From positions 62,001-126,000 of the forward strand of contig NZ_PHHA01000020.1 of NCBI RefSeq assembly GCF_002795425.1: a stretch of DNA of 64,000 nt, written 5' to 3'. The notes below the pieces were generated by a model, which did not search any database, was not told the DNA's origin, and saw only the letters and a program-made list of their open reading frames with translations. A program made the position numbers and the translations under genes. This stretch comes from Conservatibacter flavescens (lineage in GTDB: Bacteria; Pseudomonadota; Gammaproteobacteria; Enterobacterales; Pasteurellaceae). Below are positions 18,280 through 26,437 of this stretch, piece after piece. Within the stretch, counting starts at the first letter, position 1. Every line of letters begins with the position of its first letter.

Positions 18280-19200
18280 ATGAGTAACGAAACACTACAA
18301 AAAACGAAAAAACAGCCTACTAAAAAACGTAGTACATCAAAAAAACAAGTATTGATGTCATTTATTGTGCCTGTTTATAACGCAGAAAAAGATTTGGCAA
18401 CATGTTTAGATAGTTTATTGAAGCAAAATGTCGACAAAGAAATTATTTGTATTAATGATGGCTCCACTGATGGCAGCTTAGCGATTTTAGAAAACTATGC
18501 TCAGAAAAATGCGGAAATTCGTATTGTCACTCAGCGTAATGCTGGGCCGGGAGCTGCACGTAACAGAGGGATTAAACTGGCCAAAGGTAAGTACATTTGG
18601 TTTGTTGATGCGGACGATTATTTGTTATGTGAAAATCTGCAAGAGATTTGTAATATTGCAGATGAGCAAAATGTCGAGATGGTGCGTGGGGTAATGCAAT
18701 TTAAGTCTAATGGTGAAGATATGTTCTATTTACCATATGCAGAAGAAATTCGCAGTGGTGAGTATCGTGGTTTTACTAATTTAGCCATTAACTACTTCCA
18801 AATGGGATTACAATTAGGTTTAGCCCAAAAAGTGTGTGCAGGGTTTTATGCCTCAACATTTTTGAAAGAGAATAAATTAGAATTTGCCAAAACATATTTT
18901 GCGGAAAATGGTTTATTTGAGTTAGCAACATTTTGTGCGGCGCCAAAAGCAAAAGTTTTAGAAATCGTAGATGTATTGTATTTTTATCGAGAGAACCCAA
19001 CTGGGCTGACCCATGGTGAAAATACAAAACAAAAGCAAGGGTTAGCAACACTCTCTCCAATGCTATTAGCCTTAGTGGATACGCAAGTTCAGGCGACATT
19101 AGCCATTGAAGATAAACATTCGGAAGCATACAGTATTCATAAAGATTTGGTGAAATTCTTGAATTTTGCGATTGGCGATTTGTTATATACACGTATTTAA
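18280..19200 (+). CDS. Family 2 glycosyltransferase
   Basis: A 306-residue GT-A-fold glycosyltransferase. Seen: a lysine-rich N-terminus (about 1-22), then MSFIVPVYNAEKDLATCLDS, INDGSTDGS, NAGPGAARNRGIKLAKGKYI and the metal-binding DADDY (about residues 112-116). No membrane segment is visible, so it is probably cytoplasmic or peripheral. Such enzymes in this family build lipooligosaccharide or capsule; the acceptor is unknown. It lies alone between pgl and a racemase gene, not in a polysaccharide cluster. Confidence 0.85.
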   Translation: MSNETLQKTKKQPTKKRSTSKKQVLMSFIVPVYNAEKDLATCLDSLLKQNVDKEIICINDGSTDGSLAILENYAQKNAEIRIVTQRNAGPGAARNRGIKLAKGKYIWFVDADDYLLCENLQEICNIADEQNVEMVRGVMQFKSNGEDMFYLPYAEEIRSGEYRGFTNLAINYFQMGLQLGLAQKVCAGFYASTFLKENKLEFAKTYFAENGLFELATFCAAPKAKVLEIVDVLYFYRENPTGLTHGENTKQKQGLATLSPMLLALVDTQVQATLAIEDKHSEAYSIHKDLVKFLNFAIGDLLYTRI

Positions 19201-19225
19201 TCAGGTAGAAAAATAAGGTTCAGAG

Positions 19226-19918
19226 ATGAAAACACTTGGCATATTGGCTGGAATGAGTCCAGAAAGTTCTGCAACTTATTATCTTGAGATTAACCGCTTA
19301 ATTAATCAGGCATTAGGGGGAAACTCATCTGCGCAATTAATTATGTTAAGTGTTAATTTTGAAGAAATCGTACAATGCCAGCGGGCTGGTGATTGGCTGA
19401 AAGCCGGTGAAATATTGGCGACGGCAGCGAAAAAACTGGAAGATTTTGGCGCAGAAGGGATTGTTTTAGCAACCAATACTATGCATAAAGTAGCGCCACA
19501 AATTAAATCAGCTATTCGTGTCCCTTTTTTAAGTGTGATTGATGTAACAGCTGAAGTCATTCATGGAAAGCAAATAAAAAAAGTGGCTTTGTTGGGGACG
19601 AAGTTTACCATGAGTGATACCTTTTATCGCGAAGCATTAGAAGCTCATGGGATCGAGGTTATCGTGCCGAATGAGGAAATACAAAATGAAATCCATCGGA
19701 TTATTTTTGATGAGCTTTGTATTGGTCAATGTTCTATGGATTCGAAACAATATTATATTGAAGTTATTCAGCAGCTACAGCAACAAGGGGCAGAAGCCGT
19801 CATTTTGGGGTGTACAGAAATTGGTTTGTTAATTCAGCAGCAAGATGCTGACATTCCCTTTTTGGACACAACACTTTTACATAGCCAAGCAGCTGCGCAA
19901 TTTATTTTAGGTAAGTAG
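19226..19918 (+). CDS. Aspartate/glutamate racemase family protein, YgeA-like
   Basis: A 230-residue member of the Asp/Glu racemase fold. It starts KTLGILAGMSPESSATYY, typical of the aspartate racemase/YgeA branch. The first catalytic cysteine is replaced by threonine (LATNTMHKVA), while the second is present (ILGCTEIGLLI). This Thr/Cys pair is the pattern of E. coli YgeA, a broad-specificity amino-acid racemase. The substrate here is inferred, not seen. It may be cotranscribed with the glycosyltransferase 25 bases upstream. Confidence 0.85.
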   Translation: MKTLGILAGMSPESSATYYLEINRLINQALGGNSSAQLIMLSVNFEEIVQCQRAGDWLKAGEILATAAKKLEDFGAEGIVLATNTMHKVAPQIKSAIRVPFLSVIDVTAEVIHGKQIKKVALLGTKFTMSDTFYREALEAHGIEVIVPNEEIQNEIHRIIFDELCIGQCSMDSKQYYIEVIQQLQQQGAEAVILGCTEIGLLIQQQDADIPFLDTTLLHSQAAAQFILGK

Positions 19919-19984
19919 TTGATTATTTTTATCTATGTGTAGTGATATTACACAATAACCAGGTTTTAACAACAGGAGAAAAAC

Positions 19985-21439
19985 ATGACAAAAAAAGGTG
20001 ATATTGGCGTTATCGGTTTAGCGGTGATGGGTCAAAACCTCATTTTAAATATGAATGATAAAGGTTTTAACGTTGTGGCGTATAACCGTACAACAGCAAA
20101 AGTTGATGAGTTTTTAGAGGGAGCAGCCAAAGGAACGAATATTATTGGGGCTTACTCATTACAAGATTTGGCGGATAAATTAGAAAAACCTCGTAAAGTA
20201 ATGTTGATGGTTCGTGCCGGTGACGTTGTCGATCAGTTTATTGATAGCTTATTACCTTATTTAGAAGAAGGCGATATTATCATTGATGGAGGAAACTCTA
20301 ATTATCCTGATACGAATCGTCGCGTAAAAGCATTGGCAGAAAAAGGGATTCGTTTTGTGGGTTCTGGTGTTTCTGGTGGAGAAGAGGGCGCGCGTCATGG
20401 GCCGTCAATTATGCCAGGTGGTAATATCGAAGCTTGGGAGCATGTTAAACCTATTTTACAAGCTATTTCAGCTAAAACAGATAAGGGTGAGCCTTGTTGT
20501 GACTGGGTTGGTGGCGAAGGCGCAGGGCATTTCGTTAAGATGGTACACAATGGTATCGAATATGGCGATATGCAATTAATCTGTGAAGCTTATCAATTCT
20601 TAAAAGATGGTTTAGGTTTAAGCTATGATGAATTGCAAGCGACATTTGCAGAATGGAAGAAAACTGAGTTAGATAGTTATCTCATTGATATTACGACAGA
20701 TATTTTAGGTTACAAAGATACCGATGGCCAACCGTTAGTTGAGAAAATTTTAGATACTGCCGGTCAAAAAGGGACGGGAAAATGGACAGGGATTAATGCT
20801 TTAGATCTCGGTATTCCATTGACATTGATTACTGAGTCTGTTTTTGCGCGTTGCGTTTCCTCTTTCAAGGAACAGCGTGTAGCCTTAGAAAGTAGCTTTA
20901 AAAAAGTTGTCGGAAAGGTTGAAGGCGATAAAAAAGTTTGGATTGAAGCGGTGCGTCAAGCATTGTTAGCGTCAAAAATTATTTCTTATGCACAGGGTTT
21001 CATGTTGATTCGTGAGGCTTCAGAAAATAATAACTGGAATATCAATTATGGCGGCACGGCATTATTATGGCGTGAAGGTTGTATTATTCGTAGCCGTTTC
21101 TTAGGCAATATTCGTGATGCTTATGAAAATAACCCAGATTTAGTGTTCTTAGGTTCAGATCCATATTTCAAAGGCATTTTAGAGAACTGTTTAGCAGATT
21201 GGCGTAAAGTGGTGGCGAAAGCGATTGAGATTGGTATTCCGATGCCGTGTATGGCTTCAGCGATTACTTTCTTAGATGGTTATACTACAGCGCGTTTACC
21301 TGCCAACTTATTACAGGCTCAACGTGACTATTTCGGTGCGCATACATATGAGCGTACAGATAAACCTCGTGGTGAGTTTTTCCATACGAACTGGACAGGT
21401 CGCGGCGGTAATACAGCCTCGACGACTTATGATGTCTAA
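19985..21439 (+). CDS. gnd: 6-phosphogluconate dehydrogenase, decarboxylating
   Basis: Third enzyme of the oxidative pentose phosphate pathway; makes ribulose 5-phosphate, CO2 and NADPH. The 484-residue protein has the N-terminal dinucleotide motif IGLAVMGQNLILN (about residues 9-21), the substrate motif GSGVSGGEEGARHGPSIMPG (about 128-147) and the C-terminal TARLPANLLQAQRDYFGAHT. AACAGGAGAAAAAC precedes the ATG. Ends in a strong terminator. Confidence 0.98.
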   Translation: MTKKGDIGVIGLAVMGQNLILNMNDKGFNVVAYNRTTAKVDEFLEGAAKGTNIIGAYSLQDLADKLEKPRKVMLMVRAGDVVDQFIDSLLPYLEEGDIIIDGGNSNYPDTNRRVKALAEKGIRFVGSGVSGGEEGARHGPSIMPGGNIEAWEHVKPILQAISAKTDKGEPCCDWVGGEGAGHFVKMVHNGIEYGDMQLICEAYQFLKDGLGLSYDELQATFAEWKKTELDSYLIDITTDILGYKDTDGQPLVEKILDTAGQKGTGKWTGINALDLGIPLTLITESVFARCVSSFKEQRVALESSFKKVVGKVEGDKKVWIEAVRQALLASKIISYAQGFMLIREASENNNWNINYGGTALLWREGCIIRSRFLGNIRDAYENNPDLVFLGSDPYFKGILENCLADWRKVVAKAIEIGIPMPCMASAITFLDGYTTARLPANLLQAQRDYFGAHTYERTDKPRGEFFHTNWTGRGGNTASTTYDV

Positions 21440-21456
21440 TACATAAAGATGATTTT

Positions 21457-21475
21457 GGGCGGTGCTGAACCGCCC
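21457..21475 (+). terminator. gnd intrinsic terminator
   Basis: GGGCGGT (21457-21463), a five-base loop and ACCGCCC (21469-21475), then ATTATTTTCTTTT. It lies 18 bases after the gnd stop. Confidence 0.85.
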
Positions 21476-21493
21476 ATTATTTTCTTTTGGATC

Positions 21494-21649
21494 TTAGTGT
21501 GACTTAATAACGGTAATAGTCCAACTTGCCTCACCAATTTGTTCAAAATTAGTGACTTCATATCCCTCTTCAGCTGCCCAATTAGGAATGGCTTCGGTTG
21601 CTTGGGTGCAATCAAAATCAATGATTAACCAATAACTTTTTCGCTTAAT
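21494..21649 (-). pseudogene. C-terminal remnant of a TusA-like sulfurtransferase-family gene
   Basis: On the minus strand a frame open from 21649 to the stop at 21494-21496 reads SYWLIIDFDCTQATEAIPNW, then AAEEGYEVTNFEQ and ASWTITVIKSH. This lines up with the second half of TusA/YedF-type proteins (strand LLII, then the IP...GHEV region and a final strand ending in K). It lacks the N-terminal half with the catalytic CPxP motif, and no ATG, GTG or TTG opens the frame usefully; upstream DNA in all minus-strand frames does not supply the missing part. I read it as a truncated remnant. It makes up most of the otherwise gene-free stretch between gnd and recO. Confidence 0.65.
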
Positions 21650-21741
21650 TTATTCTCTTTTGATCTAAAAGTGCGGTCAAAAAAAGCAATAATCTGTTAA
21701 AATAGCAACATGATTGATTCAGGTTTACATAAGGATTTTCC

Positions 21742-22449
21742 ATCGAAAATTGGCAACGTGGTTTTGTGTTACATCGCAAACCTTATAGTGAAACCAGTTT
21801 ATTAGTAGATCTGTTTACGGAAGAAACAGGTCGCTTAGCTGTTCTTGCAAAAGGCGCGCGTACTAAACGTTCTCCATTAAAAGGCGTTTTACAACCTTTT
21901 ACACCGTTGCTTTTACGTTGGAGTGGGCGTGGGGAGCTGAAAATTTTAACGAAAGCTGAGCCGGCTGCCATTGGACTACCTTTAGAGCAAATTGCCTTAT
22001 TCAGTGGTTTTTATGTGAATGAATTAATCGATAGGGTATTGGAAAAAGAAACGCCTTATCCGCAATTATTTCAAGATTATTTGCATTGTTTAACCCAACT
22101 TGCAAGCCAGCCGAATCAGGTGGAACCTGTTTTGCGCCGTTTTGAATTCCAGCTATTACAAGCGTTAGGCTACGGCGTGGATTTTTGTCATTGTGCTGGC
22201 AGTGGCGAGTGGGTTGATGAGAATATGACCTACCGTTATCGCGAGGAGCGGGGTTTTTTTGCTTCATTAATTAAAGATAATTTGACTTTTTATGGACGAG
22301 AACTCCTTGCCTTTGAACAGCGGGAGTTTCACGATCCAAGTATCTTACAAGCCGCAAAGCGTTTTACACGCATTGCCCTGAAACCTTATCTTGGTGGTAA
22401 GTCATTGAAAAGCCGAGAATTATTTCTTCAACAAGGATTAAAAAAATAA
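21742..22449 (+). CDS. recO: DNA repair protein RecO, apparent AUC start
   Basis: Mediator that helps RecR load RecA onto gapped DNA. Conserved sequence begins at [11 protein letters not shown] (E. coli starts MEGWQRAFVLH). The codon at the expected start is ATC (21742), preceded by AAGGA (21731-21735) at a six-base spacing. A TAA lies four codons upstream in frame, and no ATG, GTG or TTG occurs before GTG 21766, which would cut into the first strand of the OB fold and has no Shine-Dalgarno. The AUC start gives 235 residues. The rest is standard: [59 protein letters not shown]. Confidence 0.9.
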   Translation: MENWQRGFVLHRKPYSETSLLVDLFTEETGRLAVLAKGARTKRSPLKGVLQPFTPLLLRWSGRGELKILTKAEPAAIGLPLEQIALFSGFYVNELIDRVLEKETPYPQLFQDYLHCLTQLASQPNQVEPVLRRFEFQLLQALGYGVDFCHCAGSGEWVDENMTYRYREERGFFASLIKDNLTFYGRELLAFEQREFHDPSILQAAKRFTRIALKPYLGGKSLKSRELFLQQGLKK

Positions 22450-22451
22450 GC

Positions 22452-23765
22452 ATGGTTTTACATTACACACCAAAAAAAGTGCAAAAGTCACCGCACTTTT
22501 TAACCGCTCAAATTACTGATTTAGATTATCAGGGGTTAGGTGTGGCCAAAATTGGGGGAAAAACTTGGTTTATTGAGAATGCCTTACCACAAGAAATTGT
22601 GCAATTTCGTGTATTGGAAGAAAAGCGTCAATACGGGAGAGGTGTTGTACAACATATTTTACAAGGGCATGCTAAAAGACAAGAACCAAAATGTGCATAT
22701 TATGCACAGTGTGGAGGTTGTCAAAGCCAACATATCCCCATTGATATGCAACGCACAGCCAAACAACAGGCGCTTTGGTACCGGTTACGTAAGTTACAAG
22801 ACGATATCATACTTGCGCCAATGATAACAGGAGAGCAGTGGGCTTATCGTCGTCGTGTGCGTTTGGCTATGCGTTTTGATGAGGCTCGAAAGATATTAGT
22901 TATTGGATTTAGGCAAAAACATTCTCAGCAAATCGTACCGATTCGTCACTGTGATGTATTAGTGCCGGCGTTAAATAAAATTTTACCTAAACTGACCGCA
23001 CTTTTTAGCCAATGGTCTCAACCAAGACAATTAGGGCATCTTGAACTTGTTGCAGTGGATAATGGTGTTACGCTATTGGTTCGTCATATTGAAAAAATCG
23101 CTGAAAAGGATCGCGATTTATTGTTAAATTTCGCAAAATCTGAACATATCAATCTCTTTGTGCAAGAAAAGGAAAATGTGCAATGTTGGCAGGGTGCAGA
23201 GCCTTTTTATTATATAGCGACACAAAAGTTGACATTTGATATGGGGGATTTTATTCAAGTGAATGCGGAGCTTAATCATGCCATGATTCAGACTGCGTTA
23301 GCATGGTTGGAGCTGACACCACAAGACCATGTGCTAGACTTATTTTGTGGTATAGGGAATTTTACCCTGCCCTTGAGCTTACAAGTGAAAAGTGCGGTTG
23401 GAGTTGAAGGTGTTGCTGAGATGGTGGAAAAAGCGCGACAAAATGCGCAGCGAAATAGATGTGATAATGTTGAGTTTTATCAGGCGGATTTAGCAAAATC
23501 TTTTGCTGATCAGGCATGGGTAGATAAGCCTTTTAATAAAATTTTGCTCGATCCTCCCCGTGCTGGAGCTGATTTTGCTTTAAACGCCTTAAGCGATTTA
23601 TCAGCAGAAAAAATAGTGTATGTATCGTGCAATCCGGCTACTTTGGTGCGTGATGCTGAAATTTTGCAACAATTGGGCTATGACCCACGTAAGGTTGCGA
23701 TGATAGATATGTTTCCAAATACAGGGCATTTGGAAAGCATAACCTTATTTGAAAAAAGAAACTAG
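22452..23765 (+). CDS. rlmD: 23S rRNA (uracil(1939)-C5)-methyltransferase RlmD
   Basis: Makes m5U1939 in 23S rRNA using SAM. The 437-residue protein has an N-terminal TRAM domain (about residues 17-75), the iron-sulfur cysteines in CAYYAQCGGCQ (about 78-88) and IRHCDVL, the SAM motif LDLFCGIGNFTLPL (about 296-309), LLDPPRAGA and the catalytic cysteine in YVSCNPATLVRDAE. It begins 2 bases after recO, so translation may be coupled. It is followed by relA, as in E. coli. Confidence 0.96.
   Translation: MVLHYTPKKVQKSPHFLTAQITDLDYQGLGVAKIGGKTWFIENALPQEIVQFRVLEEKRQYGRGVVQHILQGHAKRQEPKCAYYAQCGGCQSQHIPIDMQRTAKQQALWYRLRKLQDDIILAPMITGEQWAYRRRVRLAMRFDEARKILVIGFRQKHSQQIVPIRHCDVLVPALNKILPKLTALFSQWSQPRQLGHLELVAVDNGVTLLVRHIEKIAEKDRDLLLNFAKSEHINLFVQEKENVQCWQGAEPFYYIATQKLTFDMGDFIQVNAELNHAMIQTALAWLELTPQDHVLDLFCGIGNFTLPLSLQVKSAVGVEGVAEMVEKARQNAQRNRCDNVEFYQADLAKSFADQAWVDKPFNKILLDPPRAGADFALNALSDLSAEKIVYVSCNPATLVRDAEILQQLGYDPRKVAMIDMFPNTGHLESITLFEKRN
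22477..22498. repeat. Partial inverted pair of uptake signals at the start of rlmD
   Basis: AAGTGC (22477-22482) and the complete ACCGCACTT (22490-22498) flank a short loop, with A and T runs outside, 28-49 bases downstream of the recO stop. It resembles a USS-type terminator placed inside the first codons of rlmD. Confidence 0.65.
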
Positions 23766-23773
23766 GATTTAGT

Positions 23774-25996
23774 ATGGTTGCAATTCGAGGTTCACATTTA
23801 ATTGATCCGAAAGATGTCGATATTGAACATTGGTGTCGAGGATTGGATTTGCCGAAACAAACCGCTCAAAAGCTGATAGAAGCGTGGAACTATGCACATC
23901 AAAAAGCTCAAGCCATAGAGCATAGTGAATATTCTTTCCAACCGAGTATTGAGATGGTGGAAATTTTACATAGCTTGAACATGGATTGTGACAGTTTATT
24001 AACGGCTATGTTGTTTCCTCTAGTCAAAGATAAAATTATTAGCCTTGAACAAATTAAAGAAGATTTTGGCAATAAAATCAGTAAGTTGGTGAAAGGTGTT
24101 GCCGAGATGGATAATATTCGCCAATTAAAGATAAGCCAATCAGCAGATGCGGTACAGGTGGATAATGTACGCCGAATGTTGCTAGCGATGGTTGATGATT
24201 TCCGCTGTGTGATCATTAAATTAGCTGAGCGGATTACGTTTTTACGGGATGCGGAAAATCGTTGTTCGGAAGAAGAAAAAGTATTAGCCGCCAAAGAATG
24301 TGCCAATATTTATGCACCATTGGCAAATCGTTTAGGTATTGGACAATTAAAGTGGGAATTGGAAGATTATTGTTTTCGTTATTTACACCCTGATCATTAC
24401 CGGAGTATCGCCAAATTATTAGACGAACGTCGTTTAGATCGAGAACAATATATAGCAGATTTTGTGGCAGAACTCTCAGGCTATTTGCAGGAAAATGTTG
24501 AACATGCCCAAGTTTATGGTAGGCCAAAACATATCTATAGTATTTGGCGCAAAATGCAAAAGAAGAATTTGCAGTTTACGGATTTGTATGATGTGCGTGC
24601 AGTGCGAGTGATTGTGCCCAAATTACAAGATTGTTATACCGCTTTGGGGGTCGTGCATACTCATTTTAAACATTTACCAAAAGAATTTGATGATTATGTT
24701 GCCAACCCTAAGCCGAATGGCTACCAATCCATTCATACCGTTGTGTTAGGCAAAGGTGGGAAAGCCATTGAAGTGCAGATTCGCACTCAACAAATGCACG
24801 ATGATGCAGAACTGGGTGTGGCCGCACATTGGAAATATAAAGAGGGGAATACTGCTGGGCGTTCAGGCTATGAAGAAAAAATTATTTGGCTACGGAAACT
24901 TTTAGCATGGCAAGATGATATTACAGATTCTGGTGAAGTGATGGCAGAAATGCGTAGCCAAGTATTTGATGATAGAGTCTACGTGTTTACGCCAAAGGGC
25001 GAAGTGATCGATTTACCAACTGGCTCAACCCCCTTAGATTTTGCTTATGCGATTCATAGCGAGATTGGACATCGTTGTATTGGCGCGAAAGTGGGTGGGC
25101 GTATTGTGCCTTTTACTTATCAATTACAAATGGGCGATCAAATTGAAGTGATTACCCAAAAAAATCCTAATCCAAGTCGAGATTGGCTTAATCCGAATTT
25201 GGGTTTTACTCATACTGCCAAAGCGCGTGCGAAGATTCATGCCTGGTTTAAGAAATTAGATCGAGATAAAAATATTCCAGCGGGTAAGGAATTATTGGAA
25301 AATGAACTTGCTCGTATTGGTTTAACGCTCAAACAAGTGGAACCTTATGCTTTACCTCGTTATAACCTAAAACATTTAGATGATTTATTTGCTGGTATTG
25401 GTGGCGGTGATATTCGTTTAAATCATTTAGTTAATTTCTTACAAAGCAAATTGATTAAACCAACCGCACAGGAAGTGGATGAAGAAATTTTACGTCATGT
25501 TAGCCATAAAAGTGCGGTAAATTCTCAGCAAAAATCGGCGAAACAAGGCTATGTTGTGGTTGAAGGGGTTGGTAATCTTATGCATCATATTGCTCGTTGT
25601 TGCCAACCGATCCCAGGTGACGATATCATGGGATATATTACACGTGGGCGAGGGATTTCTATTCATCGTTCCGATTGTGAGCGTTTTGCGGAATTGCAAC
25701 GTATGAATCCGGAACGTGTAGTGGATTCGGTTTGGGGCGAGCAGTCAAATTGTGGGTTTCAACTTAAAATTCGCATTGTTGCTTCAGATCGTCATGGCTT
25801 ATTGCGCGATATTACTACGGTATTGGCAAATGAAAAAGTCTCAGTAGCTGGTGTGGCTACACGGGTTGATCAAAAGCGCCAAGTGGCGACGATCGATATG
25901 GAAATTGAATTAAATAATGTTCAAATATTAAGTAAAATTTTATCACGCTTGGCAAAATTAGATGATGTTATTGAAGCGAAGCGATTAGCAGGGTAA
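23774..25996 (+). CDS. relA: GTP pyrophosphokinase RelA ((p)ppGpp synthetase I)
   Basis: Ribosome-associated synthetase of the stringent-response alarmone. The 740-residue protein has, in order: an inactive hydrolase-like domain (HD motif degenerate, TAMLFPLVKDK), the synthetase domain (RPKHIYSIWRKMQ, DLYDVRAVRVIV, about residues 250-370), TGS (VYVFTPKGEVIDLPTGSTPLDF, in two parts about 404-465), a zinc-finger-like region (HIARCCQPIPGDD) and an ACT domain (about 665-738). The acidic EFDD motif marks a monofunctional RelA rather than SpoT. Confidence 0.97.
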   Translation: MVAIRGSHLIDPKDVDIEHWCRGLDLPKQTAQKLIEAWNYAHQKAQAIEHSEYSFQPSIEMVEILHSLNMDCDSLLTAMLFPLVKDKIISLEQIKEDFGNKISKLVKGVAEMDNIRQLKISQSADAVQVDNVRRMLLAMVDDFRCVIIKLAERITFLRDAENRCSEEEKVLAAKECANIYAPLANRLGIGQLKWELEDYCFRYLHPDHYRSIAKLLDERRLDREQYIADFVAELSGYLQENVEHAQVYGRPKHIYSIWRKMQKKNLQFTDLYDVRAVRVIVPKLQDCYTALGVVHTHFKHLPKEFDDYVANPKPNGYQSIHTVVLGKGGKAIEVQIRTQQMHDDAELGVAAHWKYKEGNTAGRSGYEEKIIWLRKLLAWQDDITDSGEVMAEMRSQVFDDRVYVFTPKGEVIDLPTGSTPLDFAYAIHSEIGHRCIGAKVGGRIVPFTYQLQMGDQIEVITQKNPNPSRDWLNPNLGFTHTAKARAKIHAWFKKLDRDKNIPAGKELLENELARIGLTLKQVEPYALPRYNLKHLDDLFAGIGGGDIRLNHLVNFLQSKLIKPTAQEVDEEILRHVSHKSAVNSQQKSAKQGYVVVEGVGNLMHHIARCCQPIPGDDIMGYITRGRGISIHRSDCERFAELQRMNPERVVDSVWGEQSNCGFQLKIRIVASDRHGLLRDITTVLANEKVSVAGVATRVDQKRQVATIDMEIELNNVQILSKILSRLAKLDDVIEAKRLAG

Positions 25997-26001
25997 TGAT
26001 A

Positions 26002-26355
26002 ATGAAAAAATATACAGGATTTCAACACGTTATAAAAGCAACTGGCTATTCTATGCAAGGGCTTAAAAGTGCATTAAAGGAAACGGCCTTTCGTCATGAA
26101 TTATTCTTGGCCGCTATTTTAATTCCATTGGCGTTTTATTTAGGGGACACTAAGGTGGAAATTGCGCTAATGGTGGGGTCAGTATTAATGGTATTGGCAT
26201 TAGAATTGTTAAATAGTGCGATTGAAGCGGTAGTCGATCGCGTAAGTACGGAACATCATGAGTTGTCAGGTCGAGCCAAAGATCAAGGGTCTGCAGCGGT
26301 ATTTGTTGGCATGGTAACTTGTGCCGCTGTTTGGGCGATTATTATTTTCTTGTAA
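26002..26355 (+). CDS. dgkA: Diacylglycerol kinase
   Basis: Small trimeric inner-membrane kinase that recycles diacylglycerol to phosphatidic acid. The 117-residue protein has three membrane helices and the signature ELLNSAIEAVVDRVS, then HELSGRAKDQGSAAVF. I prefer ATG 26002, with AGGG eight bases upstream; the ATG at 25996 overlaps the relA stop by one base and has too little spacing. It is probably translated in coupling with relA. Confidence 0.94.
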   Translation: MKKYTGFQHVIKATGYSMQGLKSALKETAFRHELFLAAILIPLAFYLGDTKVEIALMVGSVLMVLALELLNSAIEAVVDRVSTEHHELSGRAKDQGSAAVFVGMVTCAAVWAIIIFL

Positions 26356-26403
26356 TGTCTGTGAAACAGGCGATAAGCGGTGAGCGCCATTCAAATACAT
26401 GCT

Positions 26404-26435
26404 AAAATCTCCCTCAGTACAATGTGGGAGATTTT
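26404..26435 (+). terminator. dgkA terminator whose 3' arm is the next gene's Shine-Dalgarno
   Basis: AAAATCTCCC (26404-26413) pairs with GGGAGATTTT (26426-26435), a 10 bp stem followed by TT. The GGGAG at 26426-26430 sits seven bases before the ATG at 26438 and is the only plausible ribosome-binding site for that gene. Confidence 0.8.
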
Positions 26436-26437
26436 TT

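Noticed and set aside
19226-19918. Inactive racemase because the first catalytic cysteine is missing
   Set aside because: Thr/Cys in place of Cys/Cys is the pattern of the active YgeA-type broad-specificity racemase, so activity is plausible.
21436-21621. A 61-codon minus-strand frame with an ATG between gnd and recO
   Set aside because: The protein is basic and featureless, and the overlapping frame shows clear TusA-like sequence instead; the ATG frame is a shadow.
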